Positions 33,581-43,443 are shown, counted from the first letter of the stretch. The stretch is DNA of 64,000 nucleotides from Candidatus Zixiibacteriota bacterium (GCA_029860345.1 JAOUBJ010000009.1:1-64000); one strand, 5' to 3'. A program made the numbers and translations. Notes: a model not told the origin generated them from the sequence alone.

Positions 33581-34801
33581 ATGAAAAAACATGCAATTAT
33601 AACGACGCTGTTGGTCCTGACGCTGTCGCCGGCTTGCGAACGGCACATTGAGTCGCAGGACCCGGTGCGCTCGCTGCCGACGCCGCTTCCGATTCCGATC
33701 AACCTGGAGGCGGTCGTCGATGACGCTACCGTTACAATAAGCTGGGAACTTTCCGACAGCAGCAAAACAAACATGTTCCGGGTCTATACTGCTGAAAGCG
33801 AGGCTGGCGAGTACCTTCTGAGCGACTCGACAACGGCCTACACTGTCACTCTCTCCGGTTTGCTTTTGAACCGGCCGGTCTTTATGCGGGTGACCAGTGT
33901 GACCGATTCAGGTGTCGAGTCACAGGCATCGGCCCATGTGGCTGCAACGCCCACACATTTCTCAATCAGTATTAACAACGACAGTGAGTACGCCAGTCGC
34001 CGCGACGTTCAGGTGCGGATCAACACCGGGGTCAATGCTCAATTCGTACAGATATCAGAGCAGCAGGATTTCGGTGATGCCGAGTGGGAGAGTTACGGTG
34101 TGACCAGGTCGTTTGAGTTGTCGGAAGATGATGGTGTCAAGACGGTCTATGTCCGTATGCAATTCGCCGATGGCTCCGAGACCGGTCAGCCGTTGTCGGA
34201 TGACATAACGCTGGATACCTTTGCCGAGATTGAAACCTTCACGTTCTTTCCCCCTAACGATCCAATGACTGAAGGGGAAGTTACCACTTTTCGGATGCAA
34301 AGCGGTGAGATTGGGGGAGAGGCGTCGGTCTCTTTCGGTTTGGAGCCCGACCTGGAACTGTTTGATGACGGCACCAATGGAGATGCTGTGGCCGATGACG
34401 CTACTTACACCAGGATGTACACCGTGCCTTTTGGTGCCTATGCGTTCGATGAAGTCGTTACCGGATCGTTCACCGATGAGGCCGGCAACCGAGCCGAGGA
34501 TTTCATTTCTGAGACACTGATGAACATCAACACGGCACCTGCGTCGGTAGAACTTGGCGTGAGCTTTGGTGTCGATACTTCGACGGTCGTTTTCACGTGG
34601 ACGACAAGCTCAGAGTCCGACTTTGAGAGTTATCGGTTGATCAATACGGTGCCCGGTATTGCCGAACCGTTGATGATCACCACCTCATCGTCGACCAATC
34701 GTTTCGAAATGAGCCGCCCGCCGATCGGTAGTGATTACATTATCGTGGTCTTCGACTATCATGGAGATTCAGCGGCATCTAACACGGTGACGGCACCGTA
34801 G
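33581..34801 (+). CDS. Lipoprotein with Ig/fibronectin type III-like domains
   Basis: 406 residues from ATG 33581. The lipoprotein signal MKKHAIITTLLVLTLSPAC has Cys19 as lipidation site. Residues 40-125 look like an FN3 domain (TISWELSDSSKTNMFRVYTA). The middle has a beta sandwich with TFFPPNDPMTEGEVTTFRMQ and an acidic DDGTNGDAVADDATYT motif also seen in secreted choice-of-anchor proteins. The last 80 residues form another FN3-like unit. Probably periplasmic or surface-exposed; partner unknown. It sits 26 nt before a membrane protein gene. Confidence 0.8.
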   Translation: MKKHAIITTLLVLTLSPACERHIESQDPVRSLPTPLPIPINLEAVVDDATVTISWELSDSSKTNMFRVYTAESEAGEYLLSDSTTAYTVTLSGLLLNRPVFMRVTSVTDSGVESQASAHVAATPTHFSISINNDSEYASRRDVQVRINTGVNAQFVQISEQQDFGDAEWESYGVTRSFELSEDDGVKTVYVRMQFADGSETGQPLSDDITLDTFAEIETFTFFPPNDPMTEGEVTTFRMQSGEIGGEASVSFGLEPDLELFDDGTNGDAVADDATYTRMYTVPFGAYAFDEVVTGSFTDEAGNRAEDFISETLMNINTAPASVELGVSFGVDTSTVVFTWTTSSESDFESYRLINTVPGIAEPLMITTSSSTNRFEMSRPPIGSDYIIVVFDYHGDSAASNTVTAP

Positions 34802-34826
34802 TTACTCGCTTGGGCCGGGAGCCAAC

Positions 34827-35672
34827 ATGAACCTTGTCCGATCCATCAACAGGTTTATCACCCTGTTTCATGATACCTTTCGTCAGTTTGGTCGGGGACG
34901 AATCTGGTTGGTGTTGGGGGTTTTCTTTCTGCTCAACTGGTTAGTGTTGTATGCTCATTACAATGCGCTGTTACCGGTCTTCTATGGACCCATCAAGCTT
35001 TGGGCCGGTCTTTTTGGAGATAAAGTGGCGACAGGGTTCTTTCATTATCCCGGGCATTTCCTGGTGCTGCCGGAGTTGTTTGACTACGCCAAGCTGGTTC
35101 TGGGACTTCTCTTTGAGGGAGCGGTACTTGGACTGGTGGCCTTGGTTTTCTTCGACAGTTACCTTCAGGTCAAGAAACCGGAATCATCACCTTTCAAGCT
35201 GGTGTTGTCATCATGGTTTCAGTTGATGCTGGGGTGGCTGTTGCTTAACGGGTTGATGCTGGCTGTAATCCTGGTCTTGCCTCAGTATCTGGTCGACTGG
35301 TTGTGGGGATCACCTCGTCGAATAGCCGTTTTTGAGTTTGCTATTGTACCGGCCATTTTCACCTTACTCTTATCTATGTTCTATTTTGTCATCCCGGTGA
35401 TAGCCCTCTATGGCGACAATGTTCTGGAGGGGCTCAAACGATCCCTAACGATCTTCTGGAGGAATCCTCTAACCTGTGTCTTCCTGGCTTTGGTGGTTGT
35501 AGCCAGCCAGACAATCGTGTCAGCCGCGGCCGGGAGACCGGTTACTATCATAGAGAAATTCAGACCTGAGTTGGTCTACTGGGTCCTTCTGGCCGGCCTT
35601 GGGTTCAACCTCATAGCGTCTTTTTTCTGGATGGGTACAGCTGTTCGCTTTCTTATCGAGGAAGAGGAGTAG
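34827..35672 (+). CDS. Hypothetical polytopic membrane protein
   Basis: 281 residues with about six hydrophobic segments, for example near 26-46 (RIWLVLGVFFLLNWLVLYAH), 85-110, 130-155, 175-200, 215-235 and 250-275. It ends in EEEE. The overall look (a helix bundle with an IWRNP-like TIFWRNPLTC loop) resembles DUF4013/YciC-type proteins, but I cannot assign a family. It is last in the PEGA-lipoprotein-membrane protein operon. Confidence 0.75.
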   Translation: MNLVRSINRFITLFHDTFRQFGRGRIWLVLGVFFLLNWLVLYAHYNALLPVFYGPIKLWAGLFGDKVATGFFHYPGHFLVLPELFDYAKLVLGLLFEGAVLGLVALVFFDSYLQVKKPESSPFKLVLSSWFQLMLGWLLLNGLMLAVILVLPQYLVDWLWGSPRRIAVFEFAIVPAIFTLLLSMFYFVIPVIALYGDNVLEGLKRSLTIFWRNPLTCVFLALVVVASQTIVSAAAGRPVTIIEKFRPELVYWVLLAGLGFNLIASFFWMGTAVRFLIEEEE

Positions 35673-36204
35673 GCTGCCCGGGGAGAGAGCTTACGGTGGG
35701 TCTTTCTGGAATCACCTGAATCCAGCGCAAATTGAGAATCCCTTTTCCATTCCAGGGACAGTTGGGCGGGTTACCGGACTATAGCTGTATTATGTAGGGC
35801 GTCCGCCGCGGCGAGTTAGCGGTTCCGCCTACGTAGAATGGCAGAACCAGAAGCGGTTCTGCTCTACTTCAGATTACCGGTCGGCCCGCCTGGGATTCCA
35901 AATCTGCTCGCAAGCAGGCCCGATCCGGTCGCCAGACAATTAAGTCGCACACTTAGGTGCATGGGAGACATTGGATATCCCTGCCTATAGGATTCCGGAT
36001 CGAACTGCAGGACTCCAACCTGTCGACTCGAAGATCAGCACAGTTTTGTTCGATTGAGCAACTCACTCCTCTGTAGAGAACCCGCGCCGCAATTCATCCG
36101 GATATTTCGGTAATCTCTTTTGCATATCCCTTTTTTGTCTCTTCAAAAATCCTGAAAGCCGCCGATAAAAGCGGTATAACGGAAGGTATTAGGTAAGATA
36201 CAGA
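35673..36204. other. 530-bp intergenic region upstream of response regulator
   Basis: No gene. It contains a 73-nt family D inverted-repeat element (35794-35866). The last 100 bp are A+T-richer with a short hairpin GCCGCCGATAAAAGCGGT near 36158. No convincing promoter boxes could be fixed. Confidence 0.75.
35794..35866. repeat. Family D element with terminal inverted repeats
   Basis: Begins GTAGGGCGTCCGCCGCGGCG and ends GCGGTTCTGCTCTAC, so the ends are near inverted repeats. Internal hairpins are GGCGG/CCGCC and CAGAACC/GGTTCTG. A closely related copy is at 62414-62487 and part of one near 29690-29716. Confidence 0.85.
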
Positions 36205-37641
36205 ATGAAAAATATACTACTGGTTGATGACGACAAGGATCTATCCCAGTCGTTGGCCAACCTCTTTGATCCAGAGAAATTCAATTTCAGCTTCCTCGAA
36301 GACGGGACCGAGGTCTGTCGATTTGTCGATGAGCACGAGGACATTGATCTGGTCATGCTCGATGTCAACCTGCCGTCCTTGTCTGGTTTGGAGGTACTCA
36401 AACAGATCAAAGAGAGCAAAGAGAATCTTCCGATAATCGTGATATCCGGTTTTGTTTCTACCGATGATGCGATGGAAGCGATGCGCGAGGGAGCCTTTGA
36501 GTATCTGACCAAACCGTTCCAGATTGAAAAACTGATCGACACCGTAAACAAAGCCTGCGGTTTTTCGACCGCGCAGAAAAACCCGTTTGCTACCGGACCG
36601 GCCCGTGAAGAACCGATAGTTCCCGGCGTCGATGAGATCGTCGGCCAGTCGCCGGAGATCGTCGAGATCGCCAAGTTGATCGGACAGGTGGCCAAGTCGG
36701 ACGCCGCCGTGTTGATCATAGGCGAATCCGGTACCGGTAAGGAACTGGTGGCCCACGCCGTTCACCGCAACTCCAAAAGGCACTCCAACGCCTTTCTCTC
36801 GGTAAACTGCGCCGCCTTGCCCGAGACGCTGCTTGAGTCCGAACTGTTCGGTCATGAAAAAGGAGCCTTCACCGGAGCCTATTTCAAGCGGATCGGCAAG
36901 TTCGAACAGACCGATGGCGGCACTTTGTTCCTCGATGAAATCGCCGACATGACTATGCTCACTCAGTCCAAGCTACTGCGGGTCCTACAGGACAAGAACT
37001 TCCAGCGGGTCGGCGGAACCGAAAGTCTCAATGCCGATGTCCGGATCGTGGCGGCGACCAACAAGTCACTGGTGCAGTGTATGAAAGAAGGATCGTTCCG
37101 CGTCGATCTGTTCTACCGGTTGAAAGTTGTGTCGATCTACATCCCACCGCTCAGGGAACGACGGGTCGACATACCGCTATTGGTCAGTTTTTTCTGTAAG
37201 AAGTTTGCCGGCCAACTCAATCAGCCGGTGCGACGCGTCTCCAAGAAGGCGCTCCAGATGTTGACCAAATACCAATGGCCGGGCAACGTGCGCGAACTTG
37301 AGAACAACATCCAAAACGCGCTGGTGATGTCAAAGAGCGAAGTCCTGCAAGCTGAAGACTTCCCGGTTTTCTCAGAGGACAGTTCGAAACTGCAAGTTGA
37401 TCTGTCCTCGCTCAAAGACGACTACACCGAGACATTCACCAAACTGATCGACCCGATCATGCCCAAGCTGATTGTTAATTCGCCGGGGCAGATTTTCCAT
37501 TTCCTGGAGGCTGCATTTGAGCGGGCGGTAATCGCCAGTTGCCTGAAGCACTTCGACGGCAACCAGGTGAAGACATCCGAAACGCTTGGCATCTCTCGCA
37601 ACACCCTGCGCGACCGTATCTCCCGTTACGATATATATTGA
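36205..37641 (+). CDS. Sigma-54-dependent response regulator (NtrC family)
   Basis: 478 residues, complete three-domain activator. The receiver domain (1-120) has acidic pocket Asp8-Asp10, phospho-acceptor Asp53 (MLDVNLP) and Lys103 (LTKPF). The AAA+ domain (about 143-375) has Walker A GESGTGKE at 173-180, sigma-54-contact loop GAFTGA at 220-225 and Walker B LFLDEI. A C-terminal Fis-type helix-turn-helix (NQVKTSETLGISRNTLRDRI) binds DNA. The linker at 395-430 is longer than usual. No histidine kinase is adjacent, so it is an orphan. It may serve the sigma-54 promoters at 31632 or 55606. Confidence 0.97.
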   Translation: MKNILLVDDDKDLSQSLANLFDPEKFNFSFLEDGTEVCRFVDEHEDIDLVMLDVNLPSLSGLEVLKQIKESKENLPIIVISGFVSTDDAMEAMREGAFEYLTKPFQIEKLIDTVNKACGFSTAQKNPFATGPAREEPIVPGVDEIVGQSPEIVEIAKLIGQVAKSDAAVLIIGESGTGKELVAHAVHRNSKRHSNAFLSVNCAALPETLLESELFGHEKGAFTGAYFKRIGKFEQTDGGTLFLDEIADMTMLTQSKLLRVLQDKNFQRVGGTESLNADVRIVAATNKSLVQCMKEGSFRVDLFYRLKVVSIYIPPLRERRVDIPLLVSFFCKKFAGQLNQPVRRVSKKALQMLTKYQWPGNVRELENNIQNALVMSKSEVLQAEDFPVFSEDSSKLQVDLSSLKDDYTETFTKLIDPIMPKLIVNSPGQIFHFLEAAFERAVIASCLKHFDGNQVKTSETLGISRNTLRDRISRYDIY

Positions 37642-38092
37642 GCCGATCATCTTTGGTTGGTCAAAATCCCTGACCCGAAGGGCCCAAAACACGGCTTGAC
37701 AGTGTCGTTCTGAGCGCAGTCGAAGTGTGAACGACTCCCACAGCAAGGAGCTTGTTAAAAAGGGTCTGGCTCGCAGGTGGTGTTGGGCGACCCCGCCCGA
37801 CACCTGCCGCACAATCCAATGGCCGTCAGGCGAGTCGCCTGAAAGCACCAACACTGCAACGCAGGTCACCTGACGGCTAAAGGGGTTTGTCAACATGCCC
37901 CAAGCTGTGGGCCACCGGCCTGTTGGCGGGTCCGGAGACGGACCCACCCTACTGAAGAGAGAAGCATGTTGTGGGCGGCAGACGCCCTCGTCTGGCCCAG
38001 TGTCCACGTAGTGCACGAGGACGTACACCACGCACGAAATCCGGTGCAATTTGTGATTGAGCAACGACCGAAGCTGCCTTATCTTGTCCGAC
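37642..38092. other. 450-bp repeat-rich intergenic region
   Basis: No gene recognised. It contains a family A-like hairpin with outer arms GTCGTTC/GAACGAC (37704-37735), an element TGGTGTTGGGCGACC...GCCCGACAC (37778-37803) matching 29851-29876 in reverse, and a long hairpin with arms GCCGTCAGG (37822-37830) and CCTGACGGC (37869-37877) enclosing CAGGCGA/CGCCTG. A shortened family B copy lies at 37925-37956. Confidence 0.8.
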
Positions 38093-39208
38093 ATGAAACT
38101 CTGCCACTTTGCCGACAGCCATCTGGGCGCGGGGGAGAACCATCCGCGGCGCGGCGCCAGCGGCCTGACGCTCAGGCAGGAGGATATTGTCAATGCCTTC
38201 ACCGAGGCTGTTGATCGGATTATCGCCATCAAGCCAGATTTGTGCATTCACTCAGGTGACCTGTTTCATGCAGTACGCCCGATCAACCGGATCATGGCCA
38301 TGGCCGCCGAGCAACTACACAAACTGGCCGAGCAGCATGGTATTCCCACCATCCTGATTTGTGGCAACCACGACGCGCCCAAACAACCACATATCGGCGC
38401 TGCACTGGAAGTGTTTCGTCAGTTTGAGAATCTGTACGTGGTGGCTGCCGGCCGTATGGAGAAGATCAGGCTTGGCGAGGCGGCAATTTGCGCCCTGCCG
38501 CACTGTCTGACTGTTGCCTCGCAGAAAGAACAGTTGCAATTGTGCACTCCCGATGAGAAAGCTCGCTACAACATTTTCGTGGCTCACGGTGTTGCCGCCG
38601 GGATGCCGGAGTTTTCGATGGCCGACCTGGGCGAACAGGAATTGCCCTTGGATGTACTTGATCGATTCGATTATGCCGCCCTGGGACATTTTCACAACTT
38701 CTGCAAAGTATCGGGGCATGGTTACTATTCAGGCTCGACCGAACGTTTGTCGCAATCAGAGAGGGATGCGGATAAGGGGTTTTGTGTCGTCGAATTCGAT
38801 CCGTTGCGCGTGCAGTTTGAGCCGGTCGCTTGTCGTGCTATGGTCGACGTTCCGGTCATAAATGCCGCCGGGAAACGGGGCGATCAACTGGCGCAGATAC
38901 TGACCGAGACTATCGAGAAGATCGGCGCCTCCGACAAGATCGTCCGGGTGAATGTCACCGGGGTCAGTGAGGAAACGCTCAAGACGATTCCCTCGGCCCA
39001 GATTGCCGCTTTGAAACAGAAGTCGTTTGCGCTGGATGTTCGCTTTGAGAAAGAGACGAGCGATGAGAGTTCGGGAACGTTCGGCCGTTCTGCTATCGGT
39101 CGGATCGATCAGGGCTTTTTGGAGTTTCTCGAAATAGTAAACCTGGATGGTTTCGACCGCGACCGTCTCAAGCAAGAGGCATTGAAGTACCTGGCCGTTG
39201 AAGAGTAA
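38093..39208 (+). CDS. SbcD/Mre11-like metallophosphoesterase
   Basis: 371 residues from ATG 38093 (MKLCHFADSHLGAGENHPRR). The calcineurin-like metal motifs are in order: FADSHLG (Asp8, His10), HSGDLFHA, ICGNHDAPK, VAHGVAAG and LGHFHNF. This is the layout of DNA double-strand-break repair nucleases SbcD/Mre11. Residues 250-371 would be the capping and partner-binding region. No SbcC/Rad50 ATPase is next to it, which is unusual for this family. No clear ribosome binding site is seen. Confidence 0.88.
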   Translation: MKLCHFADSHLGAGENHPRRGASGLTLRQEDIVNAFTEAVDRIIAIKPDLCIHSGDLFHAVRPINRIMAMAAEQLHKLAEQHGIPTILICGNHDAPKQPHIGAALEVFRQFENLYVVAAGRMEKIRLGEAAICALPHCLTVASQKEQLQLCTPDEKARYNIFVAHGVAAGMPEFSMADLGEQELPLDVLDRFDYAALGHFHNFCKVSGHGYYSGSTERLSQSERDADKGFCVVEFDPLRVQFEPVACRAMVDVPVINAAGKRGDQLAQILTETIEKIGASDKIVRVNVTGVSEETLKTIPSAQIAALKQKSFALDVRFEKETSDESSGTFGRSAIGRIDQGFLEFLEIVNLDGFDRDRLKQEALKYLAVEE

Positions 39209-39448
39209 ACGGGGGCGGCAATTGGTAAACGTCCGAGTCTGGATCATAGCGAGCGATTCACAGACACTCGGGTTGTAGGCAGCGCGGCGATCAGTTTTCA
39301 AGTCACCGCCTGTCTGCATGTTTCTACTGCGGGCGGCATGACGCTCTCGTCGGACCAGAGAGAGGCCTGAGCTTCAAGTGATTTCTCGCAACGAAGTGGC
39401 GCAGTCGATTCGTCGGCGCTCTTCAAGTGGACAACGCCTCCGGTTGGT

Positions 39449-41095
39449 CTAAGAATAGTGCGTGATCCTTCTGATTCCGACCCGGCTCAAGATGAACATG
39501 CAGAGTATCAAGAAGAGACCTGTCACTGTGAGAAATATCAGGGTTACGTTGTCGATCCCAGCGGCCATCAGAACCAGGTCCAGCTTATAGGAGAACAAAG
39601 TCAAGATCATCCCGATTCCATATACGCCCATCATAGCCAAGGGATGAATGCCTACGTCTTGCTTGCCGAAACGCTCGGGGTTAAACTCGGCAAAGGCGGC
39701 CGAGCAGAATGTCACCAGGAGGGATGTCAGAAGAATATTCAAGAGGAGCAGTGGTGAACGGTGGAGAATGTCAAGCAACGTGAAGTACTCCGACAAACCA
39801 ATGAGCAGGCACCAGAAGAGGATAAGAACAAAGGCTGAAACCACGAAAGCAATTGTAACTCGTGCCGATAGGTATCTCCACACCGTCGGATAGAGTTGTT
39901 TGATGAGAAGTATGTTGCCCCGTTCCTGCCCGATGATGTTAAGAAACAATCGGGATACCACCAGGTTGGACGATAAATACAATACAAACAGAAAGAGATC
40001 GTCCAGGAGTGAGACCTTCCAGTTTGCAAGAAGAGCCAGGGCACCAACGAACACAATGCTCTTCACCACCAGGTGTGGTTTTCGGATCAGGTTCAAGATA
40101 TCCTTTACCAGGAGGGTCCGTGCATCGAGGGGTAACAGTTTCATGCCGCGGTTCAGTGTGGCGAACCCGATCTTGAGAGTGTCGCCCTGAGCCTGAGCGG
40201 CCATGTCACCGGCCTGAGTGTGTATTCGGTGGAAAGCCATACGGAATGACCGCACAGACAATCTCGATAAACAATATAGCACTCCACCGCCGGCCACCAA
40301 AGATAAGACCGCCTGCCCAGTACCCCAGGGTCGTAGAATCATGGCGTCCATCATAGAGGAATAAGAACCCAGGGCCAGCTGTTGGTTGAGCCACGCCCAT
40401 AACGATACATCAGGCGAACCAACGTACCCGGCCTTGAATAACCGAATGCCCACAACCAGGAGCACGCCCGAAATCACAAAAATACCGATGAATATTCTGT
40501 CTGACTTGAGTCGAGGGAATCCTCTGGCGATTGTCAGCACAACATTGACGCCCACCAGATAAGCGGCCGCTACAAAGATCATGGTCATGGCGGTCATCAC
40601 GATGGTCCATGGCAGGGACCAACCCATTGCCACCAAGGTCAGGCCCGTACCGGGGAGGACAAAGTACAGGCAGGTTCTGATGACGACGAGCCACATATCC
40701 ATGACGCGGTAATACACAAGGTCCGACACCACCATGGGATAACTCAGGAGTCGCTCGTTTTCCGCTGTGATCAACTCTGAAATCTGGACGGCGCCGACGA
40801 ACATTCCGAGATAGAACAGAAGCAGGGCGCCGCCGTTGATGATACTGTGGTGATAGGTTGCAAGGCTCTGGCCGACTCGGGTGGCCGTTCCGAAGTCGTT
40901 ATTGGTAAGCATGAGCACCAGGCAGGTAAGGCCGACATAGGCAGGCACAATGGCCGCCTTGACGGTGAGTGCTGCTTTCATCGAAACCAGTCGGTAACCG
41001 AACAGGCGAGCGAATATTCCGTTGCGAACCTGTCTGAGCAATTCGAGTTTTTGGAGCAGCAGGGGGATGCGGAATTTGCTAAGTGCGTCAGGCAT
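39449..41095 (-). CDS. ABC exporter membrane subunit (ABC-2-like)
   Basis: 548 residues with 12 or more hydrophobic segments in two halves separated by a charged stretch near residues 290-330. There is no nucleotide-binding motif, so it needs the ATPase encoded 9 nt upstream on the same strand (41105-41851). Size and topology recall large ABC-2 permeases whose substrates are unassigned. SELITAENERLLSYPMVVSD in the first half is like the cytoplasmic loop of such exporters. Substrate unknown. Confidence 0.82.
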   Translation of the reverse strand: MPDALSKFRIPLLLQKLELLRQVRNGIFARLFGYRLVSMKAALTVKAAIVPAYVGLTCLVLMLTNNDFGTATRVGQSLATYHHSIINGGALLLFYLGMFVGAVQISELITAENERLLSYPMVVSDLVYYRVMDMWLVVIRTCLYFVLPGTGLTLVAMGWSLPWTIVMTAMTMIFVAAAYLVGVNVVLTIARGFPRLKSDRIFIGIFVISGVLLVVGIRLFKAGYVGSPDVSLWAWLNQQLALGSYSSMMDAMILRPWGTGQAVLSLVAGGGVLYCLSRLSVRSFRMAFHRIHTQAGDMAAQAQGDTLKIGFATLNRGMKLLPLDARTLLVKDILNLIRKPHLVVKSIVFVGALALLANWKVSLLDDLFLFVLYLSSNLVVSRLFLNIIGQERGNILLIKQLYPTVWRYLSARVTIAFVVSAFVLILFWCLLIGLSEYFTLLDILHRSPLLLLNILLTSLLVTFCSAAFAEFNPERFGKQDVGIHPLAMMGVYGIGMILTLFSYKLDLVLMAAGIDNVTLIFLTVTGLFLILCMFILSRVGIRRITHYS

Positions 41096-41104
41096 GACAG
41101 ATAC

Positions 41105-41851
41105 CTAATTACCGATTAACTGCGAATAGAAATTCTCCAGATTATCCCGACCGTCGGAATCCGGGTAGCGCTCACGCAGGTCATCCAGCGTACCGTGAAA
41201 GAGGTTTTGTCCCTCATTGATAATCAGGATCTGATCGGCCAGTTGTTCGGCGATGTCAAGTTGGTGTGTGGCCAAAAGGACAGTAACACCCTCCGACCTG
41301 AGGTGTTTAAGATACTCCTTGAGCATTTTGATTCCGATCGGGTCCAGGTGCGCGGTGGGTTCATCCAATAGGAGCAACTGCGGCGAATTGACTAACATGG
41401 CTGCTATGGAGATCCTCCGCTTGAGTCCGGCTGAAAAGTGCTCGATCTGTTTCACTTTGGCTTCCGTGATGGAGAATTGATTGACCAGGGTATCGACCCG
41501 AGTGTTGAGAGGGCTTTCATCCTCCATGCCATACATTTGGCCGACATAGAACAGATACTCCCATGGGGTCAGATAGCTGAGCAGGTTGGCTGTCTCCGGC
41601 ACGAATCCTATATTGCGCTTGATTAATCGCAGCCGGTCGGTTTCGGCCTGGGACAGATCAACGTCGTCAATGAGTACGCGACCGCTGGTGGGTGCGAGCA
41701 TGGTCGAGATCATTCGGAGAGTTGTGGACTTGCCCGCGCCGTTGTGGCCCAACAGCGCCAGGATACTTCCACGCACAACTTCAAAAGAGAGCTCCTTCAC
41801 AGCATACGATGTGCGGTCGTAGCTTTTGGATAGGTCTATCACTTGCAGCAT
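41105..41851 (-). CDS. ABC transporter ATP-binding protein
   Basis: 248 residues. Walker A is GHNGAGKST, the Q-loop region is near FVPETANLLSYLT, the signature is FSAGLKRR in place of LSGGQ, Walker B is LLLLDEPTAHLD and the switch His lies in LLATHQLD. The variant signature is common in the CcmA/NatA exporter group. Partner of the permease at 39449-41095, with which it forms an operon. Confidence 0.95.
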   Translation of the reverse strand: MLQVIDLSKSYDRTSYAVKELSFEVVRGSILALLGHNGAGKSTTLRMISTMLAPTSGRVLIDDVDLSQAETDRLRLIKRNIGFVPETANLLSYLTPWEYLFYVGQMYGMEDESPLNTRVDTLVNQFSITEAKVKQIEHFSAGLKRRISIAAMLVNSPQLLLLDEPTAHLDPIGIKMLKEYLKHLRSEGVTVLLATHQLDIAEQLADQILIINEGQNLFHGTLDDLRERYPDSDGRDNLENFYSQLIGN

Positions 41852-41883
41852 GACGTTAATGACCCTGCTGAAATCGTTGTGTC

Positions 41884-43257
41884 TCAGTTACCGTAGTCCA
41901 TAAACGGCAGCAACTCCAATCCATGCAGGATGACGACGAATACCGCTATGGGGGTAATGTATTTCAAGAAAAATCTAAGACCCATGTACAGAGTTCCACG
42001 CGAACCGAATTCGTCGGCGCGGTCGGCATCTTTCATCACGTAGGCGACAAACAGACAAGTCAAGAAGCCGCCGATCGGCAGCATGTAATTGGTCGTTAAC
42101 ACGTCGAAGAAGTCAAACCACCCACGGCCGTCGGTGAAGGGTACGGTCCAGGACGACATGGCCGAGCAGACGCCGACCAGCCAGATCGATGCACCCATCA
42201 CCAGGGTGGCCGAGATACGGCTCCACTTGCGCTCATCGACAAAGTAGGACACCACTACCTCCAGCAAACTGATACCCGATGTGACGGCGGCAAAAGTTAA
42301 CAGTACGAAGAACGGTACCGAAATCCATGGGCCGATATCTGCAAATAGGACCGGCAGGGTTTTGAAGATCAACCCGACACTCTGACCGGGTTCCATGCCG
42401 TAATGAAAGACCATGGAGAAAATGGCCACGCCGGCCACCAGCGCCACCAGGGTGTCAAGGAGCGACACCGCGATGGCGTCACGAGTGAGACTTGTACCCC
42501 GCTTCATGTAGCTGCCATAGGTGATCATACAACCCATGCCCAGCGACAGCGTGAAGAAAGCATGCCCCAGGGCAGAGAGCACACCCTCGGCGGTCAGTTT
42601 TGAAAAGTCCGGTTTGAACAGGAAGTTTAGCGCCTGCATGCCACCGTTGGTGAAGAATAGGCCATAGAACATCAGTCCCAGCAAAATGGCAAAGAGGGTG
42701 GGCATCAGTATTTTGGACCAGCGTTCGATACCCCGCTTGACGCCACCGATTACGATGCCGACGCACATCAGCATGAAGAGTGAATGCCAGAAGATAGATT
42801 GTCCCGGACTGGTAACGAGGGTTCCGAACTCGGCTTGAATCTGTTCCGACGTTCCCGCGAAGCCGCCAATGGCCTTGAAAATATAAGCCAATGCCCAACC
42901 GGCCACGATTGAGTAGAACGACAATATCAAAAACCCGGAGGCGACGCCGAGCCAGCCGGTGGCTTGCCAGACACTACCTGTCTTGTGCAACCTTTGGAAA
43001 GCTCCTACCGGATTCTCCTGAGTGCGCCGACCGACGATCAATTCGGCCACCATCAACGGCAGGCCGACGATTACTACACAAATCAAGTAGACCAGCACAA
43101 AAGCGCCACCGCCGTAGTCGCCGGTGATATAGGGGAACTTCCAGATATTCCCGAGGCCGATAGCTGACCCGGTGGCGGCCAGGATGAACCCGAGGTGGCC
43201 GGTCCAATTGCCGCGTTTGCTGCTGGTGGTCGGTTGGAACTTGAGCGTGTCGGACAT
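41884..43257 (-). CDS. Sodium-dependent neurotransmitter-symporter (SNF) family transporter
   Basis: 457 residues from ATG 43257 (GGAGAG 8 nt upstream on this strand). The first helix carries the sodium and substrate motif ATGSAIGLGNIWKFPYITGD followed by YGGGAFVLVYL, the hallmark of the NSS/SNF family with a LeuT fold. About 11-12 helices follow. Bacterial members import amino acids with Na+. An in-frame GTG three codons upstream is less likely. Transcribed in the same direction as the ABC pair but with a 32-nt gap. Confidence 0.95.
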   Translation of the reverse strand: MSDTLKFQPTTSSKRGNWTGHLGFILAATGSAIGLGNIWKFPYITGDYGGGAFVLVYLICVVIVGLPLMVAELIVGRRTQENPVGAFQRLHKTGSVWQATGWLGVASGFLILSFYSIVAGWALAYIFKAIGGFAGTSEQIQAEFGTLVTSPGQSIFWHSLFMLMCVGIVIGGVKRGIERWSKILMPTLFAILLGLMFYGLFFTNGGMQALNFLFKPDFSKLTAEGVLSALGHAFFTLSLGMGCMITYGSYMKRGTSLTRDAIAVSLLDTLVALVAGVAIFSMVFHYGMEPGQSVGLIFKTLPVLFADIGPWISVPFFVLLTFAAVTSGISLLEVVVSYFVDERKWSRISATLVMGASIWLVGVCSAMSSWTVPFTDGRGWFDFFDVLTTNYMLPIGGFLTCLFVAYVMKDADRADEFGSRGTLYMGLRFFLKYITPIAVFVVILHGLELLPFMDYGN

Positions 43258-43443
43258 AGCTTGCACTCTCCAGTCTGTTATGTGCCTCGTAAACCTGAAT
43301 CAACAAACTCAGGCAGGCTGGAATAATCTGATTGCATCACGAAAGGAGGCAACCGGAATCTCTCTTCCCGTTTAGCTAGATGGCAAGGAAGAGAAGGCGC
43401 GCAAACCTGTCAACAATTTTCAGAACCGGTTGGGCTTTTTTGT

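Noticed and set aside
36095-36160. Possible sigma-54 promoter before the NtrC-type regulator (CGGTAATCTCTTTTGCAT)
   Set aside because: GG and GC are 11 nt apart instead of 10, a spacing that normally abolishes activity.
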